Part shown: positions 8,059-20,800 of the stretch, piece by piece | How the letters are laid out: each line of letters starts with the position of its first letter | Position numbering within the stretch: the first letter of the stretch is position 1 | Source of the DNA: Nymphaea colorata | Lineage: Eukaryota > Streptophyta > Magnoliopsida > Nymphaeales > Nymphaeaceae | Assembly: GCF_008831285.2 (NCBI RefSeq) | Contig: NC_045150.1 | Coordinates: 4,540,001-4,604,000 of the forward strand | Direction of reading: 5' to 3' | DNA: 64,000 nucleotides | Program-made: the position numbers and the translations under genes | The notes under the pieces: model-generated | The model's database searches: none | What the model was told of the DNA's origin: nothing | Seen by the model: the letters and a program-made list of their open reading frames with translations, nothing else

Positions 8059-8067
8059 ATGTCAAAG

Positions 8068-8899
8068 ATGGATCGACGACCATCCATTAGCTCTTCCCAA
8101 ACTCAGGTTTCAATCTCACAACCAGAGTTTGAGGATCAGATCCGAGACTACCGCACCGAACAAAGAAGACACCTCAATTTTCAAAGAAGAGTCAACTCTA
8201 TAATACGGCGTAATCATCAAGAGGTCCTAGAAGAACAGCTGCAACCAGAACAGCAGCTAGCAAGATCCTTACGGGACCGAGCAAACATGGTACCGGCAGA
8301 GGTACTATACTCCGCCCGTAGCAACACCAGCCAACACCGTGTCTACCAACACCTATCAGAAGAAGCAATCTCATGCCTCGATGATCAGCAAGTAGACCGG
8401 CCGTTTATCCAACCGAAAAGCTATCAGGCATTATACCAAAGCAATTTCTGATTCATCCACGTCGGACTAGCACTAGTCCGGCTGCAAATCCTGCACAGGA
8501 GAGACGAAGGCACCCAAGCCTTGGTTGTCTTCCGTGACAACAGGTGGCAGAATGACCAAGCTATATTCGCCACCATGGAAGTAGATCTGTCAAGAGGAAA
8601 TCAAATTATTTTTATCATTCCTGACACGATCTTAACCTTAGGAGACTTCTACCGCCATTTTCAAATCTCCATCCAAACCCGAGGGTACACCAATTAGAGA
8701 AATGGGGAAGCAAATCTGATCCTTACAAGAGGATTAATCGGACGGCTTTCCAATACACCCAACATGGCTTTTGCCTACCAAATCAGCCATCTCACTAATT
8801 ATCTAGCAAGTCATGGTGTAACAGCCATCCCAGGTAGAAGACTAAGTAACCAAGGTATGCAGGGTCTCAATTGGTTCCCATCTTGGCCTCTAAGGTAGC
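8068..8899 (+). pseudogene. Viral ORF3 N-terminus and movement protein (plus-strand copy)
   Basis: ORF3 starts at ATG 8,068-8,070 and keeps the basic Gln/Arg-rich N-terminus and the movement-protein domain (IIFIIPDTILTLGDF block at about 8,605-8,650). This copy continues further into the domain than the inverted one, through a GRRLSNQGMQ segment, to about 8,899. In-frame stops at 8,449-8,451 and 8,695-8,697 break it. The stop seen in the other copy is absent here, so the two copies decayed independently. Confidence 0.83.
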
Positions 8900-11730
8900 T
8901 ATTTTCTCCGTTCAAGTTATACCTAAGTTTGTCACATTGGATGACCTAGTATAAGCTCTTGCCATTATTTGATTAGGGCTAGATTGATCTAGATGTTGCC
9001 ATCTTTTTATAGCCTCCCTCATAAAAAAAAAAAAAAAATCTTCATAGGCATATTGACAATTTGCTAGCGATATGCTCTATAGTTGTGATTCAAAACTTCA
9101 AATTGGATGCCCTAAAACTAGCCTTATTTCTTTTCTACTAAAGGATCAAAGAGAGTATTGGCTTAAAACTAGATTATTTCCAAATAATCTCATGTGATCA
9201 AATGGAAGAGAAGTTTTTGAATAAATATTTTCCCTATAGTTGGAAGATGTTTCTTCTAAAGAACGATGATGAGGCATGAAACTTATTTGAAATGCTAAGT
9301 TAGAAGTCCCTTCACCATATCCACCTCTAGCACCAACTGGAACACCTCAATGGGCTAGAAGAAAAGTGGGTTCTATTAGATTACACCAAAGCTCCGTGCT
9401 GTGTACCAAAGTTAAAATGCTCAATGTAAGGTTGGACCAATTAGTTTAAGGCCCTTGGTGCAACAGGTATGTACAAGGTGGATAAACTTCATAGCCTTGT
9501 ATAATTTAGTGCAGAAATACCCTGAACTTGTTCAAAAGCAAGTTCAACTAAACCAAGTTCACTCTAACACCAAGAGGACCCAGTTTCCAATGATTGCGAC
9601 TCTGGTTGGCAAACCACAAATTTTCAAGTTGAAATCTATAGAGACAAGCACTTGCAACTTCCCATAATTAGGCTATGCGTGACACGTACAGCCAAATCTA
9701 TGCTTGGTCTAGCTTATCCAACTCTCATATAGTTAGTTATCTTGGCTATTCTTCAGAGAACCCTAGCAACCATCTTTTGGGAACAGAATGGCCATGGCTA
9801 CTTGAAGGAATAATCATTCTTTAAATGAACCTGACATACTTTGTGGAACATTCTTGTTAAAATTTTACTGAAATTGTGTTATTCAAATTGCATTTGTTTC
9901 TTTCTTACCATAGCTGAAATCTGTTGGAAGTTGAGAACCTTAATTGGCAGTAATATCACAGCCTCTAAGCACTTTTATGGAGTTACATCTGTGGAAATTT
10001 TTCCTACCAATGGGATATTGTTTGAATTTTTCTACATGTTGGAGAATGCACATGATCGCAAGTCTTCAAAAATCTCAAGTGCAATTTTATTCTTCTGGTG
10101 CCACATTTTGATCTTGATTTATAAAATACGTGTGTGATTTTATTGATTAAATGAGTTTTCTGCACTTTTAGGTTATTTTCTACATGTTTTTTGCCTCACA
10201 GCTAGACATAGGAAGCTCATAGTGTAGATGATGGCTCAACTGCAGATAGTGCAATACCTTCATATAAGCACAGACACAAAACATTAAATAGTAAACCTAG
10301 TAGATGAACGAAAAGATAGTTGCATATGTTTTTGTGCAAGCATTCAATCATATTGTTTTTCTTTATGTAACCAAATTGTTGCAACACTAAAGGGATCTAT
10401 AAATTTAGTATTTTTACTTGAAGGAATTTTATTCTATACGTGCGTTGTCTCAAAAAGCATTTTTTAAATTTTGCATTGACACTTTCTATGTTTTTGACAT
10501 TCAAAGCTAATGCCACTATATGTATTCAAATTTAGTATTACGGTTGAGCTTTTGAAGCAATTTTTGTGTCACTATTGGATTTTGGGCAATTTAATTTTCT
10601 GTTACTCTTCTTTCATGTTAGTTCCATGACCTTGGATGTAGCATCACTAAAAATTATTTATGACAAAGTGAATCTTATTTTTAATGTAGATACTTGTTGA
10701 CACAAATTGATACATAGTAACACAAATCAATGCTACTGATATCAAGCAGCCTATGACATGTACTTTGTGTATGTGAAGTTAGAGTTGCATTGTATGTACT
10801 AATTTATTGGCAGCAGTTTGACTAGTGTCACCTACTGTGACACTCAAGTAGCATCATCAAAAGTTATTAATGATCCTGCATATGCCATAGAACATGAATC
10901 CTCTTGTAGTAGTGGTAATTCTTTATCAAAACAAGTGTCCAATTTAGAGAGAAAGGATATGAAATGGATATCAAGCGTAAACAAGGTGGGAGACCAAACT
11001 ACTCCTTTTAGAGTGTGACTGAAAAAGAAGTTCATGAAAAACTAGACAGATGCATTTTTTTTTTATTTTCACAAAAAAAACTAGGTTAATGCATGTTTAG
11101 TTGATTATGCACTAACTCGGCCACAACCATGATTGCATTAAATTGGTCATAACAATTATCAAGTATTGCCACTGCACTGCCAACCACCTTTACCTCATTT
11201 AGTGTTCATTAATAGCATAATGAACCTTGTTCCACTAAAACACATACTTGAAACATCGAGCTGCCTTGTAGCTCATCTATCCTAAACTTAGGAGTTTGAT
11301 TGCCAAAAAGAGCATCATACATGTTCGTAGTAAAGTCATATAAACAACAAGACAACATAAAAACAGATGATGGGGAGAACATATGTTTCTAAACAAACAT
11401 AAATGCGTGAAGGCATAAATGATGATGAATAGCACACTCTTACTTATAATGTATTATTAGAGCTAAAATAAGTCCTTACCTCAACGTTCACTTATTTAAT
11501 TAATTTGGGCACCATTTGACTGGCTTATGCCATTTACTGAGGAACAGTATGAATTACCACCTTGAATTTATGTTGATCTACGACAACATGAGAATTTCCA
11601 TCCATCTAGTAGAATTGTCTAGACATCAACACAAATATTTATTTGGTTACAAACTGCCAGAATGCTAAGGACAGAGGCATGGAGCCAAAAACAAAGGAAC
11701 ACTTGACTGAAAGTTGTACTTATGATTCCA
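8900..11730. other. Flank between viral mosaic and cyclase 3' end; no gene seen
   Basis: AT-rich DNA without a supportable gene. It holds a 16-base A run at 9,023-9,038, possibly the tail of an unrecognised retroposon, and scattered short frames with no recognisable motif. AATAAA on the minus strand at 11,643-11,638 is a candidate poly(A) signal for the cyclase gene, about 90 nt past its stop. Confidence 0.5.
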
Positions 11731-11844
11731 TTAAGAAGAAAAGAGCACATGTGTGCGATACTCTCCCAGGGCCCAAATTGGGAATATATTCCTGTATGCA
11801 GAGTACATGATCATGGAATGTTTGACGCCTACACCCATAATTTC
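11731..11844 (-). CDS. Cyclase exon W14, C-terminus and stop
   Basis: 114 nt, 37 codons and TAA. Contains [14 protein letters not shown]. The conserved GVF before it reads GVG: Gly at 11,829-11,827 replaces the active-site Phe (Phe696 of human lanosterol synthase). Residues after it also differ from the usual Asn-Lys-Asn-Cys. Confidence 0.95.
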   Translation of the reverse strand, partial: EIMGVGVKHSMIMYSAYRNIFPIWALGEYRTHVLFSS

Positions 11845-14800
11845 CTAAACAATGACAAAAATCAATAAGTAAGGATCATGAAAGAATAAATATGTAATTG
11901 CATTCATGATGCTGGTGTAAGTGGAAGGATTAAGCAACATGGTAATGTGCATGTCATTTCATAAGAAGCTTAAGAATTATCACCGACTCAAATCCAAACG
12001 AGAAAGCATGAAAGGAAGGAAGGTTTGATAAACAAATTCTAGAAATTAAAAGCTCATGATATGGCATACCTGTTGTGGGAAATCACCATTATCCATTTGA
12101 CCATTAATTAATACTTTTGCTGCACGATGCAATGGCTCTGGATCTCTCTCAACCTATACATAAAGTATTTCAAATTTAATCGATTAGAAAGAACATAGCA
12201 TCATTTTAATAGTGAATAAGGTATAGGACAAACAATTCTCACTACAAGTTGTTCAGATTGTACTAAGAATTCAATCTTCTTGCTTTCACAAGCAAAGTTA
12301 TTCATTTGCATCTGGCAGGAGGTTGAAGAAAATGTGTGAGCCATTGGTTGAGACCCTTATGGTAGAGAACCCTCGATTGAATGGAAGATCACTTTTGTGA
12401 AAATCAGCGATTACTGGATCCTGAGTGGAGACGGTGATGAAGGAGGCAGATGCTACAAATGGAGAGGATTCTGATCTTCAAATTGAAATGGTGGAGAGCA
12501 AGCAATGTTTGGTAATATCTTATGCTTATCTAGCTGTAATGAAAATCCCCTTCACCTATTCAGCGATTGGTTGTCTGGTGGGTGATTCAGAGATGAAGAG
12601 CATGGAATATTCTTTCATTGTGAATCAATCAATTGTAGAGCCTATGGAAAGATATTTGAAACCCTAGATTCTACATTGTGGGGAAAGGAATTTTCCTGGT
12701 TTCTGTTGGACAACGAGGAAGAGCTAAATGTGGTGTTGCAACAAAGTAGATTGGTGTGTAGGAGTAAGAATGCTTGTGGCAAATCGTTGGAAACCTGGAA
12801 ACTCATTAACTATTGAGGGATCTTTGTGTTCCTCTTTGGCTAAGTTTATCAAACCTTCCTCTACTATAGTGGAACCGAAAAATTTTCAGGGGAGTGGCAG
12901 GCATGTTGGGAGGAGATCTGATAGAAACTGATGTTCACATGAAAACCGTAATGTGGGTAGGGTTTGCATGCATATGTGTTAATGTGCCCCTAATATTTTC
13001 CCAAAATGTGCCGATGAATTTGAGAATGGGGGGAAAATCTTCTCTCAAGAAGTGTGTATGAAAGAATGATTAAATTCTGCACTGACTGTAATGCGGATAC
13101 CCATATGATAGAACAATGCAGGGCAAGGAATGTGGCAGTGACAATCAACTATGCACCGGCTGCAAGAACAGGAGGTTGGGCAGAGGTAAAAATCATTTTA
13201 GATACAAGACAAGAAAGGAGGCAACCAAACTCATTCTTGGTTCTATCAAAAGGGAAACAAGATCAACAATTAGAGATGGATGTCGTAGAGAAGTAAGATC
13301 TTGTTCAACAAGCATTAGAGGATTCTCATAGTACATTGCCAAGACTGTCAATTAAGGAGAAAGGAAAACAACATGTGGAAAACTTTACAATGTAAGAAAA
13401 GATTGATCAGGTTGATCAAATGAAGGAAGTGACAAGAACGAGACCAGGTATGCCACTTTGTTTCCCTATTTTTAATAAGGTTGCTAAAAATGTGTGTGAA
13501 GAATATAATGTGCTATGTGATGACACTTAAATGAATAGAAAAGAAGGGGTGGGGTGAAAGGTGAGATGGGAATGTCTCCTTCACCTCCAGGTTTCTCTTG
13601 CTCACGTGGATGAGAGTTTCTTATTATACAAGAAGGATCAAGTGGTCCAATTATAGATAATCGAACACCAACAGTGAAGGGGAGACAACACAGAAGAGCA
13701 AAATATGTAAGAACTCAAGGACCATACGGATGAGCCAACAAGAGAAGTTATAGCCCTCTCATGGATGTAACAAATATTAGTGATATGCGATCATAGCAAA
13801 CAAATCAGGGAGAAGGGAATCAGTGCCAAGAAATTTTGGAAAATGAAAGCGAACCAGCCATAATAGAACAAGAGGGATGTGAGGCCAAGGAAGGCCACTC
13901 AAAATGCTTGCGTTGATGAAAGTACAATTTTGTTACATAAGAGGCCTTGTACGCAAGGGTGCACAAAGACACTTGGATGATTCCATAAAAAGAAACCATT
14001 TGGAGATAACTTTTTATGATTCTATGCTGACTATTGACCATTTTGAAAGCTGGAAACCTAAACATCCAAATTACAATGTTGAGGCTAACATTGAGGAGTC
14101 ATGACAGCATGCCCGCATTATTGTAGGTGGCAATCAAAGCACATTCAAATTGAAGCAGTATCTAAGGACAAGTTTTGAATAGCAATAAATTGTAAGGATA
14201 TATGATCTGAACTTTCTTTTAGCCTCGTAAGGGTGTATCTTCATACTCATATCATGATTCGCCATGAATGTTTTATTTTTCTATCCAAAATGATTAATGA
14301 ATGCCAAAATCCCCTGTAATAATGGGATATTTTAATGTTGGAAGGGGGTTAGGAGACAAGCCGAGAAGATACACAGATCCCAATTCATGTGCCGAGTTTA
14401 ACAACTTTCTATGTGATAACAATTTAGTGATTATTGATGATAGTGAATGCTCATTTACCTGGTCAAATAACAGAGAATGGGAGTGGAGTTCAAGTTAAAA
14501 ACGATGGCCAGGTCAACTATCGATCATTGTGTGATGTTGTTTTCTGTTCTTGAAAGGAACACGTAGCTGTTTGGTAAAGGACTGCCTACATATTACAATT
14601 ACTGGGCTTCATGTCCTCAATATGAAAAATAGTGAGAAGAAGCTGGTCTACTCAAGCTAGCAGATGCACAATGTTGAAGGTCCATAAAAAGTTTGAAATC
14701 ACACATATATCCTTATCTTGGTGGAAAAATACTATGTGGGCCATTTTGAGACGAAAAAATATGTTGTAAGAGGTGAATTAGCTTGTATCTAGCAACAAAG

Positions 14801-17800
14801 AACAAGGAATGAACTTTACGAGTTGGGGTATGAAATTACCTTGAGGAAATAGTTGAATAAAATTATTGAGGAGGAGGAATACCGCTGGAAACAAAAATCT
14901 AGGGCAAAGTGGATGCTTCATGGGGACAAAAATAAAATATTTTTCTAATGTAATAAAAAGAAACAAAAGGAAAAACAACATATTTGTAGGATTGTGGTCA
15001 ATAGGGAAGAAAAGGAGGAACCAGATCAGATTCATGATAGCTGTAACCAGTTTTTTCAGGAGGTTTTTGCAAATCTAGATGACAGTGAGCAAATGTTAGA
15101 TCACATAAGTGATGGGCCATGTGTTTCTCTTGAAGAAAATTTAGAATTGTGCAGGTCTATTACGGTGGAAGAAGTAAAGAAGGAAGTCTTCTGTTCACCC
15201 AATGGAAAGTCTCCTGGGCTAGATGGATACAATGCTGAGTATTTTAGAACTTTTTTGTCATATTGTAGGTGATGAAGTGGTAGCAGCTATACGTGACTTT
15301 TTTTTAACAAAAAAAATTAGTTTGCCAAGTAAATAGAACTCATATCATGTTGATTCCCAAAATTTTAAATGCAGTAAATTTAAAAGATTTTTACATATCT
15401 CATTGTCTATTACAATCTATAAAATCATTACAAGGTTGATGTTGAAGAGAATGAAAAATATTTTGGCTACACCTATCGGAGCAGAACAAGGTGCATTTTT
15501 GCCCCAACAAGTTATTTAAGATCAAATCCTGTTCATACATGAAATGGTTCATAGTATAGAGAATTAAAAGAGAAAAATCAGTCTTACTGAAGTTAGATAT
15601 TTCCATGGCATATGATAGGATAAGAGGAGATTTTTATGGAAATCCCTAGAAGTTTTGGGCTTTAATGAGGAGTGGATACTGCTGATCATGAAGTGCCTCA
15701 CTTCCCCAACGTTTCTTTGGTGATAAATGGTAGACATGGTAAATTTTTTTAAAGTGCTAGAGGTATCCGTCAAGGAGACCCACTTTAACCCTACCTGTTC
15801 ATTAGTGTTGTGGAAATACTTGCAAGAAGACATAAGTGGGAGACCTACAGGAAAAACATCTTGTTACCTAATATTCAATGGTCGGGATGGCTATTACGAG
15901 ATTTATACTTCACAGATGACATAATTCTATGGAGCATATTGAATAGAAATTCTCTTGAGTGCCCAAAAACTGTTCTCAAGCAATTGGAACAAAAGGCATG
16001 TTTAAGTGTGAATGCTACCAAATCTGTCTTTGTGCTAGTTCAGTTAGATGCTCAAGAATGTAAGGTAACATCTTCTATCTTTGGATGGCAATGTGATTCC
16101 TTCCCCATTTCCTTCTTAGGTCTACGGTTACTTTTAGGACAAATGCAGGTTGCTCACTATAATGCTCTGATAGATAAGTATGAAAAATACTTGCTATATG
16201 GAAATCAAAGATCTTTTGGTTAACAGGTCACATATTATTAATCAAGTATGTGATGAACCATTTGGTGGGATATTGGATGTTGTCTTTTAGACTTCCAAAT
16301 AAGGTGATAGCTATTATTGAGAAAGAAAGCTCGTACTTCTTGTGGGTTGAATCTGATGATGCTAAAAAATACCATGTTGTTGGGTGGAAGAGGCTTTGTG
16401 GTCCAACTGAAGAAGGTGAAATTGACTTAACTGATCTATATGTTGCTTAAAGTTTTTGTGGTCTAGCTCAAACTGGGCTATGTTCTTCAAAGAGAAATGT
16501 CTAGGAAGACATAGATTGTGGACCATTAAGACAAGTTCCAAAGGTTCATGGGCCTATTAGGGATTTATGTGGGGCTGGGAAAAAGTGAGCCATAGGGTGA
16601 AACAACATATCTGGAATGGAAAATCTGCAAAATTTTGTGTGGATAATTGGGGCTTCGGTATTCTAAAATATCTGGTCACAGATCTTCATACGAGCTGGTA
16701 CAAAGGTTCAAGTGGTTTCACAATTTTTCAAATGATTTGTAGAGTTCTAAGAGAAAGGCAGCTGGCTATGAGGGCCCCTTGGATTGAATGTAATTAGACA
16801 TACTTCTATAGAAGCAGAGGAGGATGTTCTGAAATGAGGAGATAGGGAGGCTAAAGCGATAAAGAGGAGGGAGATTTATAATTCTATTAAAGTGGTTAAT
16901 CAAAAACAACCTTGGCAGCATGAAGCCTGGAACTGTGAATTCCACTCGAGAGGCAAATGGGTTTTTTTGCTAGCCTTGGATGACAGGCTACTAACCACTG
17001 AAAAGCTCAAGCACTTTGGTATCAGTATGGCAAACAGTTGTGCTATTTGTGAAAAAAGGGAAGAAACGACTGCTCACTTGATGTTGACCTGTGAAAAGGT
17101 TAGACCAGTGTGGTACAAAGGTACAAGTGATTTCACACTTTCCCAAATGATTTCTAGAGGTCTGAGAGGAAGGCAGCTGGCTAGGAGGGCCCTTGGATTG
17201 AACATGTAATTAGACATACTTCTCTAGGAGTAGAGGAGAATGTTCTGAAATGGGGAGATAGGAAGGCTAAAGCGATGAAAGAGGAGGGAGATTTATAATG
17301 CTGTTAGAGTGGTCAATCAAAACAACCTTGGCAGCATAAAGCCTGGAACTGTGAAAGCCCGCTCTGGAGGCAAATGGGTTTTTTCCTAGCCTTGGATGAC
17401 AGGCTAGTAACCTTTGATAAGCTCAAGCACTTTGGAATCAGTATGTTGAACAGATGTACTATTTGTGAACAAAGGGAAGAAACAGCTACTCACTTGATGT
17501 TGACCTGTAAAAAGGTTAGACCAGTGGAAGCTAGTTGCATATAGGTTTAATGTATCATTAAACCTAAAATGTAGTGTAAAGGAGACTATGGAATGGTGGT
17601 GGGATTGTAGATTTCCATCAGTTCAAATTATGAAGTGTTAGAGATTGACATTCTCAACATTATTATGGAATGTCTAGAAATTGAAAAATGCTATTGTCCA
17701 TGATCAGAAGACAACTTGTAGTAGAGAGATAAATAAATGGGTTTGGGAAGATGTTAAAACTGTTATAGGAAATGTGAGTTGGTGTTCAAAGTTTAAGGCC

Positions 17801-20800
17801 AATATTATTCCTTGGATGAAATCAGACATTCGACCAGATCCATGGCCATCGCTTAAAAACATGGTCATGATCATTCAGTCAATATGCATTTACTCTTGTG
17901 GATTTCAGAAAATAGCATTTCTAGTAAAGTAGAGCAAGGGTGATCAGTTTAGTTAGGGGTAAGAATTAGAAAATATGGAAAATGAGATAGTGATGATTTT
18001 ATGAGTTTTATCTTGAGCATCAATTGGAAAAGTGATGAAACCATCTGCTTTGTGGGTGGGCCATCTTCATGGAGAAAGAGTTTGAAAAGAGCATAAGAAC
18101 GACAAAATCAAAAGGATGGGAAGGAGTTGGAAATTATAACCATAAAAAATATATAATCTTCCATGACAATAACCTAGCAAGGGAGGTATTGGAGCTGATG
18201 TTGAAATTCTGGTTTACCAACTATAAGGTAGGAGTAATCATGTTTATCTAATTAGCATGATCCACAAGCCATAATTGTAGGCTAAGGTGGAGTGTATCAT
18301 GTAATAATTGTATGATGTTCTTACGTCTTGCTAATAAAAAGGGAAGGGAGCCCAACTCCCAGCAGTCTTGCATCAGTCGGTTAATAGTGAATAGGGAAAA
18401 TGAAGAAAAAGAAGAATTATGAGATGAATGGAAGAAAATTAACTTCTGATAGGCTAATGCTTGACTATCAAATGGACTTAAAAAAATAGGCAAGTTACTC
18501 TGTAGATTTTCCTAACCACTTTATCCTCAACTTATGTATAGAATAAACCATGACTGATTAATTTTTCAACAACTAACATTATGATTTCAAATAGAAAATA
18601 TAATGAATTGGGATGAAATATCATCACTAGCTTAAATATTCTTTGCAGATAGTGTTCTTTTACATTGCTATACTTTTGATATTATATGTTTCGTAAACAA
18701 GGACTCATCCGCTTTTCTTGTGTTCTATTCATTTTCTTCAAAATTTATAAAAACATATTCAATTTGTTGTCATATAATAAAAATATGTTTAAATTTAATC
18801 TTAAAAGACACTTAAAATATTCAAACATTATCTATTCATATTATTCCATCAGAACCTGAGCATGTTAATTTCCTAAAGATGCTTGACAATTCTAGTAGCT
18901 ACTGCAATGTTGTCACTAGCATCTCACCGTCACCACTTCCTCATCAGGTTATTGGCACTTCGCTGCCGCCATCATTACTATTGGTGATTTACAACCATTA
19001 TCCCCATCATTGCCAAGATGTCAAGCATTGCAACTACAAGTATAGGCGATAAATGCTGGCTTTTATTATTTTCATTGCAACTACCGTCATCATAGTTGAT
19101 GGAAACTTTTATTTGTATTCCTTAAACATGGGAGGAAGTTTGGTCAATATATTTCTCACTTTTGGGAAGCTGATTTTTTGAGAATGAAAACCGACTTCAC
19201 AATTAATCATCATTTGCTTTTCATTTCTTCCATTGTGTTGTCCTTATTTTTCTTCAATGCATCATAATAATTCTATAAGATACTTGATTTCTTGTCAACC
19301 AGTACTTTACTTTTGATGCATTTTAGTTTATTTTAATTATTTACATTCTTTTGCTATTATTTTCACTCATACACCCTTTGCTTTCATAATTATTTGACTA
19401 GGATATATCTCTTTCTTGCTTCATGGATTCTTAATTTAAAGCTCATTTTCCTACTTTTTCAACATCCGTTCTCATCCTTGTGACTATTTGCACTACCAGT
19501 GTTAGAATGTTTTCTCAAGCTTGCCCGCATTGTCACTGCTACCATTACTATGAACACATGCTTATCTATGTTTTTATATTTTTGGTTATTCGTATGATCT
19601 ATCCAAAAGGGTTAGTTAATTACATTATGGCCTTTGGCATCGTCTGCTAAGATTTGTGTTATGCGGGAAAACCCATTCCGGAGGCCAAGGTTGGATGACA
19701 AAAGGGAAGGGAGTTTCATATCAAATTAGTCATGTGCTACACCTACCCACTTCATGCTTTTGGTCTAGGTCTATCTATTTCCATATCTTTATTTCAAATA
19801 AAAGGAGGTCGCTGAGGCATTCAATCAATTGTTGCTGTCCTCTATGGTTTCTTTCCACTTTTCCATGTTGTGAATTCTTTTTTTAACCTTTTACCGATTC
19901 TAGTTTTGGGATCGTTATTATCTGTTTCTCCCTTCTTTTGTCTCAAGTGGGATGTTAAGATGTCCCACTCCCATATTTATTTTCATTATAAGGGCTGTTG
20001 GTTTGTCTTTCACTAATTTATTTTATGTCATGTTGGATCCCCACCTTTATGTCAAATACTTTAGTCTCATCATTTTTTTTTTTTTGCTTCTTTTCTATCT
20101 TTATGTGATTTTCATTTGCAAAATGAAGTCAAACTATTAAATTTTGTTTTGATGATATTCTTCTTTCATATTCCCACTCTAATTGTTAAATTTTATATCA
20201 ATATGCAAAATTCTCATTTACTTGTTGCGAACCTTGTTATTGAATCTTAAATCAACATAAGAGTTGTTTACGAATGCTGATATGGTTTGTTCTTTTTACT
20301 ATCTTTATGACAATTTCATACTAAGGTTTTAAAACCCAATGAGTCAAGACTCGACTTGGAGTAAATTGACTTGTGACTCATCGGATCAGCTCACTCACTT
20401 GGCCTTATTTTGATAACATCATATTTTGCGTAAAGTAGATTTTCATATGCATTAAATAACACTTTTGAGTTATTATAAGACTGGCGTGTTAGACATAACA
20501 TGCATGTTAATGTATATTTATGTACAGTTCACAAATTTTAGTTATATATTTACTATAATTATGTGGAATTAATATATATACTATATATATGTAAATATAT
20601 ATACTACCTAAGAAATTGATAGAACAAGTGATTTTAGTATCATTTGCAACTATATTGTTATAATATGTACACTTAGATCATATCCATACATGACTTACTT
20701 AATCTCACCTCTGTCTCAGCCAGAACTCGAATGACTCGGCTGGGTCATCCCATGACTCGGCCCAGTCTTGACAAGTCCTGGTCTTTTTTTTTTTTTTTTG

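Larger units (their letters stand above)
1..8899. mobile_element. Endogenous pararetrovirus mosaic (Caulimoviridae)
   Basis: An integrated, rearranged copy of a plant pararetrovirus. Seen: a tRNA-Met primer-binding site, a TATA/poly(A) leader, a 30K-type movement protein, a coat protein with CCHC zinc knuckle, a DTGA protease start and RNase H, all in the order used by badna- and tungroviruses. Pieces alternate in strand: 1-541 (+), 542-5,043 (-), 5,044-7,969 (+), 7,970-8,058 (-), 8,062-8,899 (+). Several regions are present two or three times and no core reverse transcriptase is present. Most frames carry stops or small indels, so this is a fossil locus. The genus is not assigned. The right edge is placed where movement-protein coding stops making sense, near 8,899. 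The left edge is outside the window. Confidence 0.93.

Noticed and set aside
9180-9300. Possible NBS-LRR remnant (a DDEAxNLFEML-like stretch)
   Set aside because: One short weak motif with a stop inside and no neighbouring P-loop or LRR. Not supportable.
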